A DNA stretch of 64,000 nt from assembly GCF_008386585.1 (NCBI RefSeq), contig NZ_VUOB01000075.1:1-64000 (forward strand), in the 5' to 3' direction. The stretch's first letter is position 1; each line of letters begins with the position of its first letter. A program made the translations under genes and the position numbers. This document shows positions 41,801-55,000 of this stretch, piece by piece. The DNA is from Solihabitans fulvus. GTDB lineage: Bacteria; Actinomycetota; Actinomycetes; Mycobacteriales; Pseudonocardiaceae. The notes under the pieces were generated by a model. It searched no databases and was not told the origin of the DNA. It saw nothing but the letters and a program-made list of their open reading frames with translations.

Positions 41801-43436
41801 CACCGGGCACATGGCCGAGTACGAACCACCTCCACGTGCGTGGAGATCAGAGCGGTGAAACCAGCTCCTCCGGACGGCGGAGCGAACCACCTCCACGTGC
41901 GTGGAGATCAGAAGAGGTGCCAACGATGCCCGATCCCCACAACCGAACCACCTCCACGTGCGTGGAGATCAGACCCAGGCCGCCATCGGCAACCCGCCGA
42001 CCGTCGAACCACCTCCACGTGCGTGGAGATCAGAACCGTGCCGGGTCGGCGGCGAGCTCGGCGAGCGAACCACCTCCACGTGCGTGGAGATCAGCGGGCC
42101 GGGGAATGGCGCGGCTCGCGGGGAAACGAACCACCTCCACGTGCGTGGAGATCAGTCGCTCGGAGAACCCAACGCCGGAACCACCGTCGAACCACCTCCA
42201 CGTGCGTGGAGATCAGGTGCGCGGACGGCGGTCATCTCGACACCGCCGCGAACCACCTCCACGTGCGTGGAGATCAGTGCCAGCAAAGACTGCCAGTGGA
42301 GCACCCCAACGAACCACCTCCACGTGCGTGGAGATCAGTGCCGCACGGGGTGTGGTGGTGGCGCGCAAGCCGAACCACCTCCACGTGCGTGGAGATCAGC
42401 GCCGCGACCCGAAGAGCGGCGTTCTCAACGACGAACCACCTCCACGTGCGTGGAGATCAGGGTCACAGGGTTGCCGGGGTCCACTGTGGTACCGAACCAC
42501 CTCCACGTGCGTGGAGATCAGGAACTCCGGGCGTTGGAGGGCGGCGAAACCCCCGAACCACCTCCACGTGCGTGGAGATCAGCCTTGTAGGTCCGGAAGA
42601 GGGCTTTGATGCTGCGAACCACCTCCACGTGCGTGGAGATCAGAACGTCAGCCAATCCGACTGGACCGGAGTGTGCGAACCACCTCCACGTGCGTGGAGA
42701 TCAGCCAGCCGGCCCTGGTGAGGGGGTGTCGACGGCCGAACCACCTCCACGTGCGTGGAGATCAGCCCTTCTGGTCGGCGGAGTCCGGTGTCTACAACGA
42801 ACCACCTCCACGTGCGTGGAGATCAGGGCGTCGCCGTCATCGTTGCTGACGTCCAGCACGAACCACCTCCACGTGCGTGGAGATCAGAGCCCTCTACCCC
42901 GACGGGCTGCCGGAAGCCGCGAACGACCTCCACGTGCGTGGAGATCAGGGACCGGCGGGCGGTGGCGGGTGCCTGACAGGCGAACCACCTCCACGTGCGT
43001 GGAGATCAGGCGGCGGGAGTTCCGCGCCCGGCGAGGACAGTCGAACCACCTCCACGTGCGTGGAGATCAGCTGTACCGGCAACTCGACGTTGACCAAGTC
43101 AACGAACCACCTCCACGTGCGTGGAGATCAGCCTACCGTGGCTGAGGAGACCGAACTCGGCGACGAACCACCTCCACGTGCGTGGAGATCAGGGGACCGT
43201 TGCCTGGTCGACGCCGTTGGTGAGCGAACCACCTCCACGTGCGTGGAGATCAGCCGGCAGCGAGCGGCACCGCGAAGTCGAACTGCGAACCACCTCCACG
43301 TGCGTGGAGATCAGGCGCTGGTCACGATTGAGGTCTCTGACGAGGACGAACCACCTCCACGTGCGTGGAGATCAGCAACGGGCGTATGAGGGTGTCCTGA
43401 CCCGCCTCGAACCACCTCCACGTGCGTGGAGATCAG
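38897..43436 (-). CRISPR. 75-repeat mosaic CRISPR array, type I-E format
   Basis: Repeats of 28-29 nt recur every 61 bp, with a few intervals of 60 or 62; I counted 75 repeats and 74 spacers. Repeats 1-11 (38897-39535) and 49-75 (41823-43436) have the halves GAACCACCTCC and ACGYGCGTGGAGATCAG (the first two differ slightly). Repeats 13-47 (39630-41728) have GGAACACCTCC and GCCTGCGCGGAGAAGAC, with an AGGAC-ending variant in five or so. Repeats 12 (39569) and 48 (41762) are chimeras. Read on the minus strand, the middle repeat resembles actinobacterial type I-E repeats ending GGAGGTGTTCC. Degenerate repeats are at the left, so the left is the trailer. No cas genes are in the window. Confidence 0.97.
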
Positions 43437-43628
43437 GCTTCGTGAGCTGGTGTTTTCCGGCTGCAGCGTAGCGTTTGACCGCAATTGACACTAATCCAAT
43501 AGCTGGATAGTTGCATGTTCAACCTCGACTCGACATCGATCTCCACCTGCTTCAGGTTGACGTCGAGCTGGCGGCAACTGCCGGTACCGCCGTGAGGGGG
43601 CGGACCGTGCGGCTCGCCCCCTCTGCGA
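43437..43628 (-). promoter_or_regulatory. Probable CRISPR leader
   Basis: The sequence flanking the last, perfect repeat is AT-richer than its surroundings (43465-43520, e.g. 'attgacactaatccaata' on the + strand), as expected for a type I-E leader and crRNA promoter firing leftward. The assignment rests on repeat orientation and on degenerate repeats lying at the opposite end. No gene is visible here. Confidence 0.6.
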
Positions 43629-45632
43629 TCAGTTGGTCGGTGCGTTCAGCGGGACGTCGACGAAGGTCGAGCGTGGTGCCTGGGCGGTGGATTGGCTGCG
43701 TGGCGTGGCTGCGGCCGGTGCTGCGGGTTGGTTGCGGCGGAGCTTGGGCACGTCTAGGTCGCTGCGGAAGGCGACGACCCAGGTGCTGGCGTCAGGCATC
43801 GCCACGAGCGTGGGGTCGGTGGAGGTGAGGGTGGTCTTGTCGGTGATCTCCTGCCAGGCGCTGTAAGCGGCCGCGCCGGGTGCCTGCTGGCCGGTGGTGT
43901 AGATGTAGTTGTCGCTCGCGCGCACGCCGACGTGCAGAGCGCCGTCGGGCCCGAGGGTCGCCGAGGGGGAACCTGCCGCGGTGATGCCGGGGATGACGGT
44001 CCAGGCACCGGGGAAGCCGGTGCTGGTTTCGCGCTTGGTGTAGATCTGGTTGTCGGTGCCGCGGGCGAAGACCTGCAGGGTGCTGTCAGGCATGACGACT
44101 GCGGAAGCAGTGCCTGTCCCGGCGAGTCCGGAGATGTCGGTCCAGGCACCGACCATGCCCTGGGTCACGGTGGCGGTGCGGAACACGCCGTCGGTGTGCA
44201 GGGCGACGACGCGGAGGTTGTTGCCCGAGGCGGCCACGGTGAGTTGGTTGGCCGTGATGTTCTTGCTCGGTTGCGGGAGCCACGGCAGCAGCGGCCCGTT
44301 CTTGGTGGCCTGCTGGCGGGTCCACAGTTGACCCTGCGCGTCGACGGCGAACGCGGTCAGCGTGCTGTCGCTGCTGCGGGCGAGCGTGGGTGGGCTGACC
44401 ATGAAGCCGCCGAGTGTCGTGTCGCCCGCCCAGGCGTTGCCGGGCGTGGACTGGGTGTTGCTGTAGAACTCGGCGTTGTTGGTGCCTTGGGCGAGTTCCT
44501 GGATGCGGCCGTCGGCGTTCTCGCCGAGCGCGGGCGGTCCGGTGACCAGTGTGGTGCCGGGGACGGCCGCGAAGTTCGAGCGCGTGACGCTGGTGATGTC
44601 GCGGATCTCTGCGTAGGTGGGGCGACCGTTGGCGTTGGTGTAGGCCCACTGCAGGTATCCGTTGCTGGAGCGGAGCAGCGTGTTGCTCGCGTGGGGCTGG
44701 GCGGTGACCGCGGGCCGGGCCGGCGTCAGCGCGGTGGAGAGCTTGCAGGCGCCGGGGTCGGCGGTGACGTCGAGTTCGGTGTTCCATCCGTAGCCGACGA
44801 CCTTGCCGGTGCCGTCGTTGGCGGTGATCCACTTGTCGGCGTTCATCTGGTACCGGTACCAGAGCAGCTTGGCGTCGCTGGTGCCGCGCCCGTAGAGGAT
44901 GTCGCCGCCGGGGGAGAAGATCTGGGTGAACATGTTCCAGCCCTGGCCGGATGGCTTCTTCTTCTGCAGCCAGCGTTGTGAGCCCGCGTCGTAGACGTAG
45001 CGGAACAGGTCGCCGCTGGGAGTGCGGGCGTAGAGGATGCCCGGTCCGGCGGCGACGATGTGGTCGTAGCCGCCCCAGCCAGTGTCCACCAGCCTGCGGG
45101 TCCAGGTCTTGCTGGCCTCGTCGTAGTGCTGCCAGTAGAGGTTGCCGTCGGACTCGTCGGTGTAGAAGTCGCCGTTGGCGTCGACGGCCACCCGGTTGCG
45201 GAACTGCGGCGAGGTCCAGCCGTTCCACCACTGGCCGATCACCTGGTACTGGGTGCCGGCCGCGTCGTAGGTGTCCCAGGCGGAGCCGGTCCAGTGCAGG
45301 CGGCGGAGGTCACCGGTGGCGTTGTCGGTGATGCTGTAGACGTAGCCGTTCGGGCCGGCGATGGTGCGGCCGGTCCAACCGTTGCCGATCTGCTGTTTCT
45401 GGTCCCAGTTGAAGGTGCCGTTCTCGGGGTCGAGGTGGTGGTACAGCCAGAGGTCGCCGGCGGGTGCCTCGGACAGGAACACCGAGACGTTGCTGTGGCA
45501 GTCGACGGTGTCGACCGGGTCAGCGGCCGCGACGGACTGCGTGCCGAGGCCGATGGCAAGTGCGGGTGCGGCGAGCAACGCGATGAGTACGCGGCAGACC
45601 GCACTTCGTGCGTGTGGTGTTCGTGTTCCCAC
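43629..45632 (-). CDS. Secreted beta-propeller lectin-like protein
   Basis: This gene encodes 667 residues from the GTG at 45632, with a GGGGGG tract upstream. A signal peptide is followed by DPVDTVDCHSN. The N-terminal half (~40-290) resembles tachylectin-2-type propeller blades (GDLWLYHHLDPENGTFNW, GPNGYVYSITDNATGDLRRLHWTG, GPGILYARTPSGDLFRYVYD, GGDILYGRGTSDAKLLWYRYQ). The C-terminal half is a second propeller of the PLL-like type (LQVFARGTDNQIYTKRETSTGFPGAWTVIPG, LHVGVRASDNYIYTTGQQ). It is likely extracellular and sugar-binding. The gene is divergent from the Rhs gene; the 405-bp region between them is AT-rich with no other gene. Confidence 0.78.
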   Translation of the reverse strand: MGTRTPHARSAVCRVLIALLAAPALAIGLGTQSVAAADPVDTVDCHSNVSVFLSEAPAGDLWLYHHLDPENGTFNWDQKQQIGNGWTGRTIAGPNGYVYSITDNATGDLRRLHWTGSAWDTYDAAGTQYQVIGQWWNGWTSPQFRNRVAVDANGDFYTDESDGNLYWQHYDEASKTWTRRLVDTGWGGYDHIVAAGPGILYARTPSGDLFRYVYDAGSQRWLQKKKPSGQGWNMFTQIFSPGGDILYGRGTSDAKLLWYRYQMNADKWITANDGTGKVVGYGWNTELDVTADPGACKLSTALTPARPAVTAQPHASNTLLRSSNGYLQWAYTNANGRPTYAEIRDITSVTRSNFAAVPGTTLVTGPPALGENADGRIQELAQGTNNAEFYSNTQSTPGNAWAGDTTLGGFMVSPPTLARSSDSTLTAFAVDAQGQLWTRQQATKNGPLLPWLPQPSKNITANQLTVAASGNNLRVVALHTDGVFRTATVTQGMVGAWTDISGLAGTGTASAVVMPDSTLQVFARGTDNQIYTKRETSTGFPGAWTVIPGITAAGSPSATLGPDGALHVGVRASDNYIYTTGQQAPGAAAYSAWQEITDKTTLTSTDPTLVAMPDASTWVVAFRSDLDVPKLRRNQPAAPAAATPRSQSTAQAPRSTFVDVPLNAPTN

Positions 45633-46037
45633 GAACGCCCCCCTTCTCTGAATCTGTAACGTGTGGTAAATGGGTCCAGCGATCAGTTCAAGATCATTTC
45701 TTGATCTCTCTGCCGACCTGATTCCCCCGGTCGTTATCGAAGGTTGGAGTGGGACGTTACGTCCACTTCGTAATCGTTATCTGGCCGGTTGCGGTAGCGT
45801 CGGTTTGTCAAAGTTGGCTTTATATGGGCAGGTCAACACTGTCAAGACTTTGTTAAGTGGTTCATGTCACTATGTCTCTATGTAACGGCGGTGTGATTCG
45901 AAGGCGTGACTACGCATTCTTGATGGCTGTTCTCGGTCGGCTTGTCTTGAACCTCATGATGCTTCATTCTTGTGCGCGCTGACGGGGGCGCTGGTGACCT
46001 CGGGCGTTGGATGTTGCGTTGGGGGAAGGTGCTTTCC
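45633..46037. promoter_or_regulatory. 405-bp AT-rich divergent promoter region
   Basis: The composition drops clearly in GC between about 45660 and 45960, unlike the flanking coding DNA. Candidate promoter boxes occur around 45815-45890 (TATATG, TATGT repeats, TTGTTAAG), but none can be assigned with certainty. It serves the lectin-like gene leftward and the Rhs gene rightward. Confidence 0.4.
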
Positions 46038-49000
46038 GTGCGGAGAACCGGTCGTCGTGCTGCGCTGGGCAGGTCGAGGTCGCTGCGTCGTGGCTTGGCG
46101 CTGTTCGGAGTCATGGCCGTCGCGGCCACTCTGTACGGGCCCGCCATGGCGGAAGTCGTTCGCGAGCAGCTGGCCACCCAACAGGCCCAGGTCGGCACTC
46201 CCGGGCCTGGACCGGACCAGCGCTGGGGGTCTGCCGAGGGCCAGGGTCACCAGGACGCGCCGAACCGCGGCAACACCGCCGACGCGCGAGCCGAGCAGGC
46301 CAAGTACCCGCCGATCAAGGGCCAGGACGACCCGCACTCGGCGGCGAACAGCGCCCACGTCGCCATCGCCGCGAGCAAGAAGGCCCGCGGCTTCGAGGCG
46401 ACCTCGAGCAAGGAACTGCCCGACAAGCGGTCCCGCAACGAACGCACCTACGCCAACGCCGACGGCACCCAGACCACACAGTTCTCCAAGACTCCGCTGA
46501 ACTACCAGCGCGCCGACGGCAGTTGGGCGCCCATCGACACGAACCTGGTAGCCGACCACGGTTGGCGTAACACCGCCGACGCCGTGCAGGTCCACTTCGC
46601 CGAGCGATCGGGCGCGGCAGCGGTGGCCGAGTTGACGCTGGATCCGCAGCACAGCCTGAAGTTCGGCCTGGACGGCGCCGCCGACATCGCAGGCAACACC
46701 CAGGGCAGCACCATCACCTACCCGGGCGTGCGGGCCAACTCCGACCTGGAGTTGCAGGTCAAACCCGGTGGACTCAAGGAGACCCTGGTCCTGCGTTCTC
46801 CGCAGGCGCCGCGCACGTGGCTGTTCCCGTTGCACCTCAACGGTTTGACCGCGACCGTGGTGGACAAGCGCGTCGTGCTCCGCGACGAGAAGGGCGTCGA
46901 GCGCGCCCAGTTCCCGCGCGGGTTCATGACCGACGCGAAGGTCGACAACCACACCGGCAACCCGGCCACCTCCTACGGCGTGACCTACTCCCTGGTGCAG
47001 CGCGACGGCCAACAGCTACTCCAAGTCGACCTGGACTCGGCGTGGCTGAACGACCCCGCCAGAACCTATCCGGTGCGGGTCGACCCGCCGGTGGAGACCG
47101 ACAGCGCCGGCTCGAGCATGTACGTGCAGCGCAACGGCGACGGCACCAACTTCAGCCAGGTCGACGGCGAACTCAAGGCTGGCCACAGCTACGACTCCTC
47201 GGGCAACTACACCGCCGCGACCTACGTGGCCTTCCCCGGTGTCGAGAACTCCCTGCGCAACCACAAGATCTTCGGCGTCCAACTGGGACTGACCAACTAC
47301 CAGTCCTGGTCCTGCAATCCTCGCCCGGTCACCGTCTATCCGGTGACCGAGGTGTGGCAGGCCGGCACCGGCTACAAGTACCCCGGCCCCGCCTACGGCG
47401 ACGCCCTGGGCAGCGCGGAGTTCGCGCACGGCTTCATCGCCAGCGGCACCACCGCGTCGGCATGCCCGACGGCCACCGAGGCGATCGGTCTGGGCGATGC
47501 CGGCCGCGACCTGGTGCAGCGTTGGGTCACCGGCCAGCAGGCCAACTACGGGTTGACCGTGCGAGGCTCGGAGACCGACGAGTTCGGGTGGAAGAAGTTC
47601 ACCGGCGCGGGCACCGCCAACCCGCCGCTGCTGTCGATCACCCACACCGCCTACGACGCGACCTACCGGTTCGACAACCCGGTGCCTGACCCGCCGGTTA
47701 CCCGCACCCAGGGCGGCAAGGTCAAGCTCACCGTCACCAACCAGGGCGCGGACACCTGGACCACCGGCGAGTACGCCCTGGCCTACCGTTACTTCACCTC
47801 GGACGGCACTTATCAGGGGTGGGCGGAGGCGTCCACGCTGCCGCAGAACGTGCCCAGGGGCGCCTCGGTGAGCCTGGACGCCTACATCCAGCCCACTCCG
47901 CCGGGCACCTACCGGTTCGAGTTCACCATGATCCGCCGGGGCGTGGTGTTCTTCACCGACGAGCAGATCCCCAGCGCTGCCCTGGATCTCCAGGTGATCA
48001 ACATTCCGCCGGCGATCAAGGAGCAGTACCCGCCCAACGGGTACTCCGCGCCGACGCTGACGCCCAGCCTGTGGGCGCGCGCGATCAAGATCGACGCGCC
48101 GCCGGACGCGGGCCTGCAGTACCGGTTCCACGTCTGCGAGAAGGGCACCACCAACTGCGTGGACTCCGGCCGGCAGGCGAACCAGACGTGGACGGTTCCG
48201 GTGGGGGCGTTGGGCTGGAGCAAGACCTACCAGTGGCAGGCCTTCGCGTGGGACGGCACGTCGGAGAGCCCCGCGCTGCCGCTGAGCGACCTGCTCACCA
48301 CCGTGCCGCAGCCCGAGGTCACCTCACACCTGGGCAACGCCCCCTACGGCGGCGGTGACAAGGACTTCGACCCACAGGTCGGCAACTACACCTCCAGCGC
48401 GGTGGACGCCTCGGCGACCACGGTCGGCCCCGAGCTGACCGTGGCGCGCACCTACAACAGCCTTGACCCGCGTCGCGACGCCGCGTTCGGCGCCGGCTGG
48501 TCCTCCAGCTACGACATGCGCATCACGCCGGACTCCGACGGCTCCGGGAACGTGGTGGTGACCTACCCTGACGGCCAGCAGGTCCGCTTCGGCGCGAACA
48601 AGGACTCAAGCGGACAGCCCACCGGCGGCCGCCTCGTCCCGCCGGCAGGACGCTACGCAACCTTGGTCCCATATTCCGCCGCGCAGGGCGGCGGTTGGAC
48701 GATGACCGACAAGGCCGACAATTTCTATGTCTTCGGCGCCGCCGGCCGCCTCATCGAGCAGCACGACACCGCCGGGCGTTGGGTCCAACTCTCCTACGAC
48801 GCCAGCGGTGCGCTGGCCACCGCCACCAACAAGACCAGCGGACGTGCGCTGCACTTCGCGTGGTCGGGTGCGCATGTCCGCACGGTCAGCACTGACCCGG
48901 TCAACGGCACGGCGTCGACGTGGACCTATGAGTACAACGGCGACAAGCTGACCAAGGTCTGCGACCCCGCCGGCGGTTGCACCCGCTACGACTATGCGGC

Positions 49001-52000
49001 GGGCTCGCACTACCGCAGTGCCGTGCTGGACTCCAAGCCCGACTCCTACTGGCGTCTGGGTGAGAGCGGCGGAACCACCGCCAGCAGCCAGGTCAGCATC
49101 AATCTGGGCAAGGACAACGGTACCTACAACAGCGACGTCAAACTCCTCTCGCCCGGCGCGTTGGCCGGTTCCGGTGACGCCGCGGCGTCCTTCACCGGCA
49201 ACAACGCCGCCGTCACGCTGCCGGACGGCCTGGTGAAGAAGAGCCGCGAACTCACCGTCGAACTGTGGTTCAACACCACCAAGGACGGCCCGCTGTTCGG
49301 CGCCCAGAACGCCGCCTACGGCGCCAATCCGAACGGCGCGGTGCCGCTGCTCTACGTCGGCACCGACGGCAAGCTGCGCGGTCAGTTCTGGATCAACCAG
49401 GCGCCCGCGCCGATCACCACCGCCGCGCCGGTCAACGACGGCAGCTGGCACCACGTGGTGCTCACCAGTTCGCTGGCCACACAGACGCTGTTCCTGGACG
49501 GCAAGCCGGTGGGCAGCAAGGACGGCGCCATCGACAACTCCACCCTGGCGCACAGCCAGATCGGCGCCTCCTACGCCTTCGCGCCGTCTGACTGGGACCA
49601 CTTCGGCACCGACACGCGCCGCTCCTTCACCGGCGTCATCGACGAGGTCGCGGTCTACCAGCACGCGCTGGGCCAGCCTGCGGTGCAGGCGCACTACGCA
49701 GCCCGGTCCGGAGCCGACGAACTCGCGAAGATCACGCTGCCCAGCGGGAAGAGCGCCGCGCAGCTGAGCTATGACACCACCAACGACCGCCTGACCAGCT
49801 ACACCGACCGCAACGGCGGAACCTGGCAGCTGAGCACCCCGGTCACCACGGGCACCGACACCAACATCGTGCGCACCGTCCGGGTCATCGACCCCGGGAA
49901 GCGCGCGCACTTCTACGACTTCGACCCGATGCGCGGGCGCATCATCCGCTATCTGGCGCCGCTGGGCATGGACGCCCGCTCCGAGGACAAGCCGCCGCCG
50001 ACCACGACCACCACGCCGCCGCCGACCCCGACCTGCACCACACCGGGACCGGGCGGCCAGTTCTGCGACGTGCCGGTCTCCGGCGGACCAGGCACGTTCA
50101 TCCCGGTCGACCTGCAGGGCGCCCGCAGCTACGACTACGACGAGACCGGGTTCCAGAGCACCATCACCGACGAGAACGCCAACCAGGTCACCCTCAAACA
50201 CGACCAGCGCGGCAACATCGTCTCCCGCACCACCTGCCGCACCGGCCCGACCGACTGTCAGACCACCAGCTTCGAGTACTTCACCGGTGACAACCTCACC
50301 GACCCCCGACTGGACAAGGTGACCGCCACGCGCGACGCGCGTTCGGCGAGTGCCACCGACAACACCTATAAGACCAGCTACACCTACGACACCTTCGGGA
50401 ACCTGGCAACCCAGACCACGCCCGACGGCGCGGTCGTCCGCCACACCTACACCGCGGCCGGTGACGCGGCCATCGGCGGCGGCAACACACCGGCCGGACT
50501 CGTCGCCAAGAGCGTCGATCCCCGTGGTGCCACCACGTTGTACCGGTACTACGCCACCGGCGACCTCGCCGAGGTCGAGAGCGCCACCCACCTGATCACG
50601 CGCTTCACCTACGACGCGCTGGGCCGCCGCGCCACGGTCACTCAGATCACGACCGACAAGCCGGCCGGCATCACCACGACGATCGGCTACGACGCCCTGT
50701 CGCGGCCCACGACGGCCACCCAGCCCGGCGTGACCAACCCCGTCACCGGCGTCACGCACACCCTGCGCACCACCACGCACTATGACCCCGACGGCAACCC
50801 CGACCGCGTCGACGCGAGCGACCTCACCGGCGGCGACGCGACCCGGACCTCGACCATGGCCTACGACGACCGAGGGCGCCGGTCGGCGGTCACCGACGCA
50901 GAGGGCCGCGAAACCCACTACGGCTACGACTCCTTCGGCAACCGCACCTGGATGGTCGGCCCCGACGGCGTGAAGTACGAGTATGCCTACACCGCTCGCA
51001 ACAAGATCGCCGAGGTGCGCCTGCGCGGCTGGCGGGAACAGGGCCGCGGCGAACCGGGTCCCGGTGACTACCTGGTCACCGACTCCTACGCCTACGACCT
51101 CGCCGGGCAGCTCGTCGCGCACACCGACGCGATGGGCCGCAAGACCGGCTACACCTACTACTCCGACGGCCTGCTGCGGCAAACCATCGCTCGGGGCTTC
51201 CACAACCCAGACAACACCACGCGCGACATCGTGCTCGCCGACAACACCTACGACGCCGCAAGCAAACTCGTCTCCCAGACCACCGCCGGCGGGCGGGTCA
51301 CCGCGAGCGCCTACGACGCGGTCGGCCGGGTCGCGAGCACCACGGTCGACCCCAAGGGCCTGGCCCGCCGCACACTGTTCGCCTACGACCTCGCCGGCAA
51401 CGTCACCCGCGTCACCCGCACCGGCAACGAGTCCAACACCGGCGTCATGAACTCCAGCGACGCGGAGATCGTCGACTACGGCTACGACGACGCCGGACGG
51501 CAGACCACCGAGACCGTCGAGACCGACACCGACAACCTCACCACCACCCGCGGGTACGACCAGCGCGGCCTGCTCACCTCGGTGACCGACCCGCGCGGCG
51601 CGGTCGCCGGCGCCGACCCGGCGGCCTACACCACCACGCTGGGCTACGACGACCTCGGCCGCTCCGTCACCTCGACCGCGCCGACCGTCTCGGTCGAGTC
51701 CGCGGGCAAGAAGCCCAGCCCGGCGCAGCCGACCACCAGGACCGGCTACAACTCCTTCGGGCAAACCACCGACAGCGTCGACGCCAACGGCAACACCCGC
51801 CACACCAGCGTCGATAGGATCGGCCGTACGGTCAGCGCGACCTCACCGAACTACACCCAGCCCGGCGCGCAGCAGGCGATCACGCCGACCAGCCGCATCG
51901 ACTACGACGGCGCCGGCAACATCAAGGCCGTGACCGACCCGCTCGGCGCGGTCACCCGCTTCGCCTACGACCAGCTGCACCGGCTCACTGACCGCACCGA

Positions 52001-55000
52001 TCCCGACCCCAAGAACCCCGGCCAGCCCGGAGGAGTCTGGCACTACACCTACACCCGAGTCGGCGAGCAGCTGTCGGTGACCAACCCCACCGGCGCGATC
52101 AGCGAAGCCACCTACGACGACCTCGGCCGCAGTGTCACCGCGACCCAACGCGAGCGCTACCCGACGGCGGGAACCTTCACCAGCAGCGTCGGCTACGACG
52201 ACGCGAACAACCTCACCGTCGCCACCACGCCCAGCGGCGCCACGACCCGCAACACCTACGACGCCGTGGGCGCACTGACCAAGACCGTCGACCCGGCCGG
52301 CGTGCCCACCCAGTTCGGCTACGACCTGGCCGGCCGCAACGTCAAGACCGTCGACGGCCTCGGCCGCGCGCAGCGCACCACCGTCGACCTGGCCGGCCAC
52401 CCGGTCGCGTCCGCCGACCTGGCACCCAACGGCACCCTGTTGCGTCGCAGCACCGCGGCCTACGACGTGGCCGGCAACCTCACGAGCACCACCGACGTGC
52501 TGGGCCGCATCAGTACCTTCACCTACGACGCGCTGGGCAGGCTGACCAACCAGGCCGAACCCGAGTCGGTGACGACGTCCTTCGGCTACGACGCGGCGGG
52601 CAACCGCACCCGCTACACCGATGGTCGTGGCAACGCCACCAACTACACCGTCAACGTCCTGGGCCTGCCCGAGTCCGTGATCGAGCCGTCCACCCAGGCG
52701 CACCCCAACGCGGGGGACCGCACCTGGACGGTGTCCTACGACGCGGCCGGCCACCCCACCCAGATGACGGCCCCAGGCGGCATCACCCGCCAACGCACCT
52801 TCGACGGCCTGGGCCGCATGACCAAGGAGACCGGCGGCGGCGCGGAATCGGCCACGGCCGATCGGGTCAGCTCCTACGACGCACTGGGGCGACTCGTCGG
52901 GATCAGCGCTCCCGGCGCCGACGACACGTTCACCTACAACGACCGAGGCGCGCTGCTGAGCACCGACGGCCCCTCGGGCAAGTCCGGCTTCGCCTACAAC
53001 GCGGACAGTCAACCCACCAGCCGCGTCGATGCCGCCGGCACTGCCGCGTTCGGTTACACGGCAGGGCGGTTGTCCAGCGTCGTGGACGCCATCACCGGCA
53101 CCACGCAGACACCGGGCTACAACCCGGCCGGTCAAGTGTCCACTGTGGACTACGGTGCTGGGCGGACTCGCACCTTCGGCTACGACGACCTCGGCCGCCT
53201 CACTGATGACAAGCTCGGCGTGACAGCAGACCCGACACAGCAACGGGCTGCGGCCCAGGTCAGCTCCGTGCACTACGGCTACGACCTGGGTGATCAGCTC
53301 ACCGGCAAGACCACGACGGGCGTGGCCGGAGCCGGAGACAACACCTACGGCTACGACCAGCTCGGCCGGCTCACCTCGTGGACCGGTGGCGGCAAGACCA
53401 CCGCCTACGGCTGGGACGCGGCCAGCAATCGGACCAAGGCCGGCGACAAGACCGCCATCTTCGACGAACGCAACCGCCTGCTGTCCGACGGCACCAGCAC
53501 CTACAACTACAGTCCCCGCGGCACCACCGCAGGCAAGAAGACCGGGCCGGCGCAGGAAAACTTCTCCTTCGACGCGTTCGACCGACTGGTCGCCGAGGCC
53601 ACGACGAACTACGGCTACGACGGTCTGGACCGGGTGGTCAAGCGCAACGACCGCGCCTTCGCCTACAGCGGCATGGGCAACACCCTCGCCTCGGACGGCA
53701 CCGGCACCTTCAGCCGGGGCCCCGGCGGCGACCTGCTCGCCTTGGCGCAGGGAGCGGACAAGCGCCTCGCGGTGTCCGACCGGCACGGCGACCTGGTCGG
53801 CACGATCAACCCGACCGGCGCCCTGACCCAGCTCGCGGACTCCATCACCTACGACCCGTTCGGTCAGGTCACTGCGACCGGCGGCACGAAGCGCCCGATC
53901 GGCTTCCAGGGCGGCTGGACCGACCCGGACACCAACCAGGTCAACATGTCCGCCCGCTGGTACAACCCCGCCAGCGGCAGCTTCACCAGCCGCGACGACG
54001 TCTCGCTACCTGACAACCCGTCCAGCGCGTCGAATCGCTACACCTACGCGGGCGGTTCACCGCTTAACTACATCGACCCCACAGGTCACGACTGGTCGTT
54101 CTGCGACGACTCGTTCTCCTGGGCCGACCCGATCTGCTGGTTCCGACCAAACAAGATTCCTGGCCATGCCAACCCTGCGCCTGTCGATCCCCCTGAGGAT
54201 CCGTGCAGTGGGGCTCCGGGGGTCAGCTGGGTACCGGCAGTGTCATGGGACTGCAGCCCGCCGCCTCCGAACACGTGCGGTGGAACTGTTCCACCGCCAG
54301 TTCCACACGATCCCAGTCGGGATGCTGGGGGCGGCTTGTCGTGCGGATATCGAGGTACGGACCCCGGAGCGGATCCCGGTCCCGATCCTGTGCAGCCTGG
54401 CCCGGACCCTGGCCGACCATGGCATCCGGGTTCGAACACGCCTCCGCGTTCTCATCCCTCCACACCTCCACCACCGGACCCCGCGGTGGGCGCGCGTCAG
54501 GCACAGCGCGAGGCCGTGCGGTCTAATCCGCTGCCTGTGCCCCAAGCGATGCTCGCGCCGATCTACGGGGGTTCGACCGAAGCGCCAGTGTCGTCGTCTC
54601 CGACGAGTTCGTCGAAGACGGTCGGTGTCCAGGCGAATCCGGTGGATGACGTGCAGCGCTCGTATCGGGAAATCGTCAATGCGATCACAGACGCTTCCCG
54701 GGCCGTTATTGGCAGCGTGAAGGACTCAACTAATGCGCCGTCGGAACTAGCCAACACTGGCTGGAGTATTGACAACTTCTTCAAGAACGCCAAGAAAGTC
54801 TTCAAGGACATAACCGGTATTGCCGATGCGCAGAACTGCTTCACTCGGGGAGACCTGAAGGCGTGCGGGATGACGCTCCTGGCTGTGCTGCCAGGACTGA
54901 AGGCAGTAAGGGCTGCTGGTAACGAAATCCGAGAGGCTGGAGCTCTCCGAAGAGCAGAAGGTGAAGTGCGCTCTTCGGAAAGTTGCTTGGGGAATAGCTT

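Noticed and set aside
39158..42721. Long open frames on both strands within the CRISPR array (300-490 codons, repetitive proteins)
   Set aside because: They arise because the 61-bp unit plus occasional 60/62 spacing keeps frames open. The 'proteins' are translations of repeats and spacers.
48606..53786. Very long minus-strand open frames of ~1065 and ~647 codons
   Set aside because: They are antisense to the Rhs gene; high GC at third positions keeps the opposite frame open. The Val/Gly-rich products have no domain and no ribosome site.
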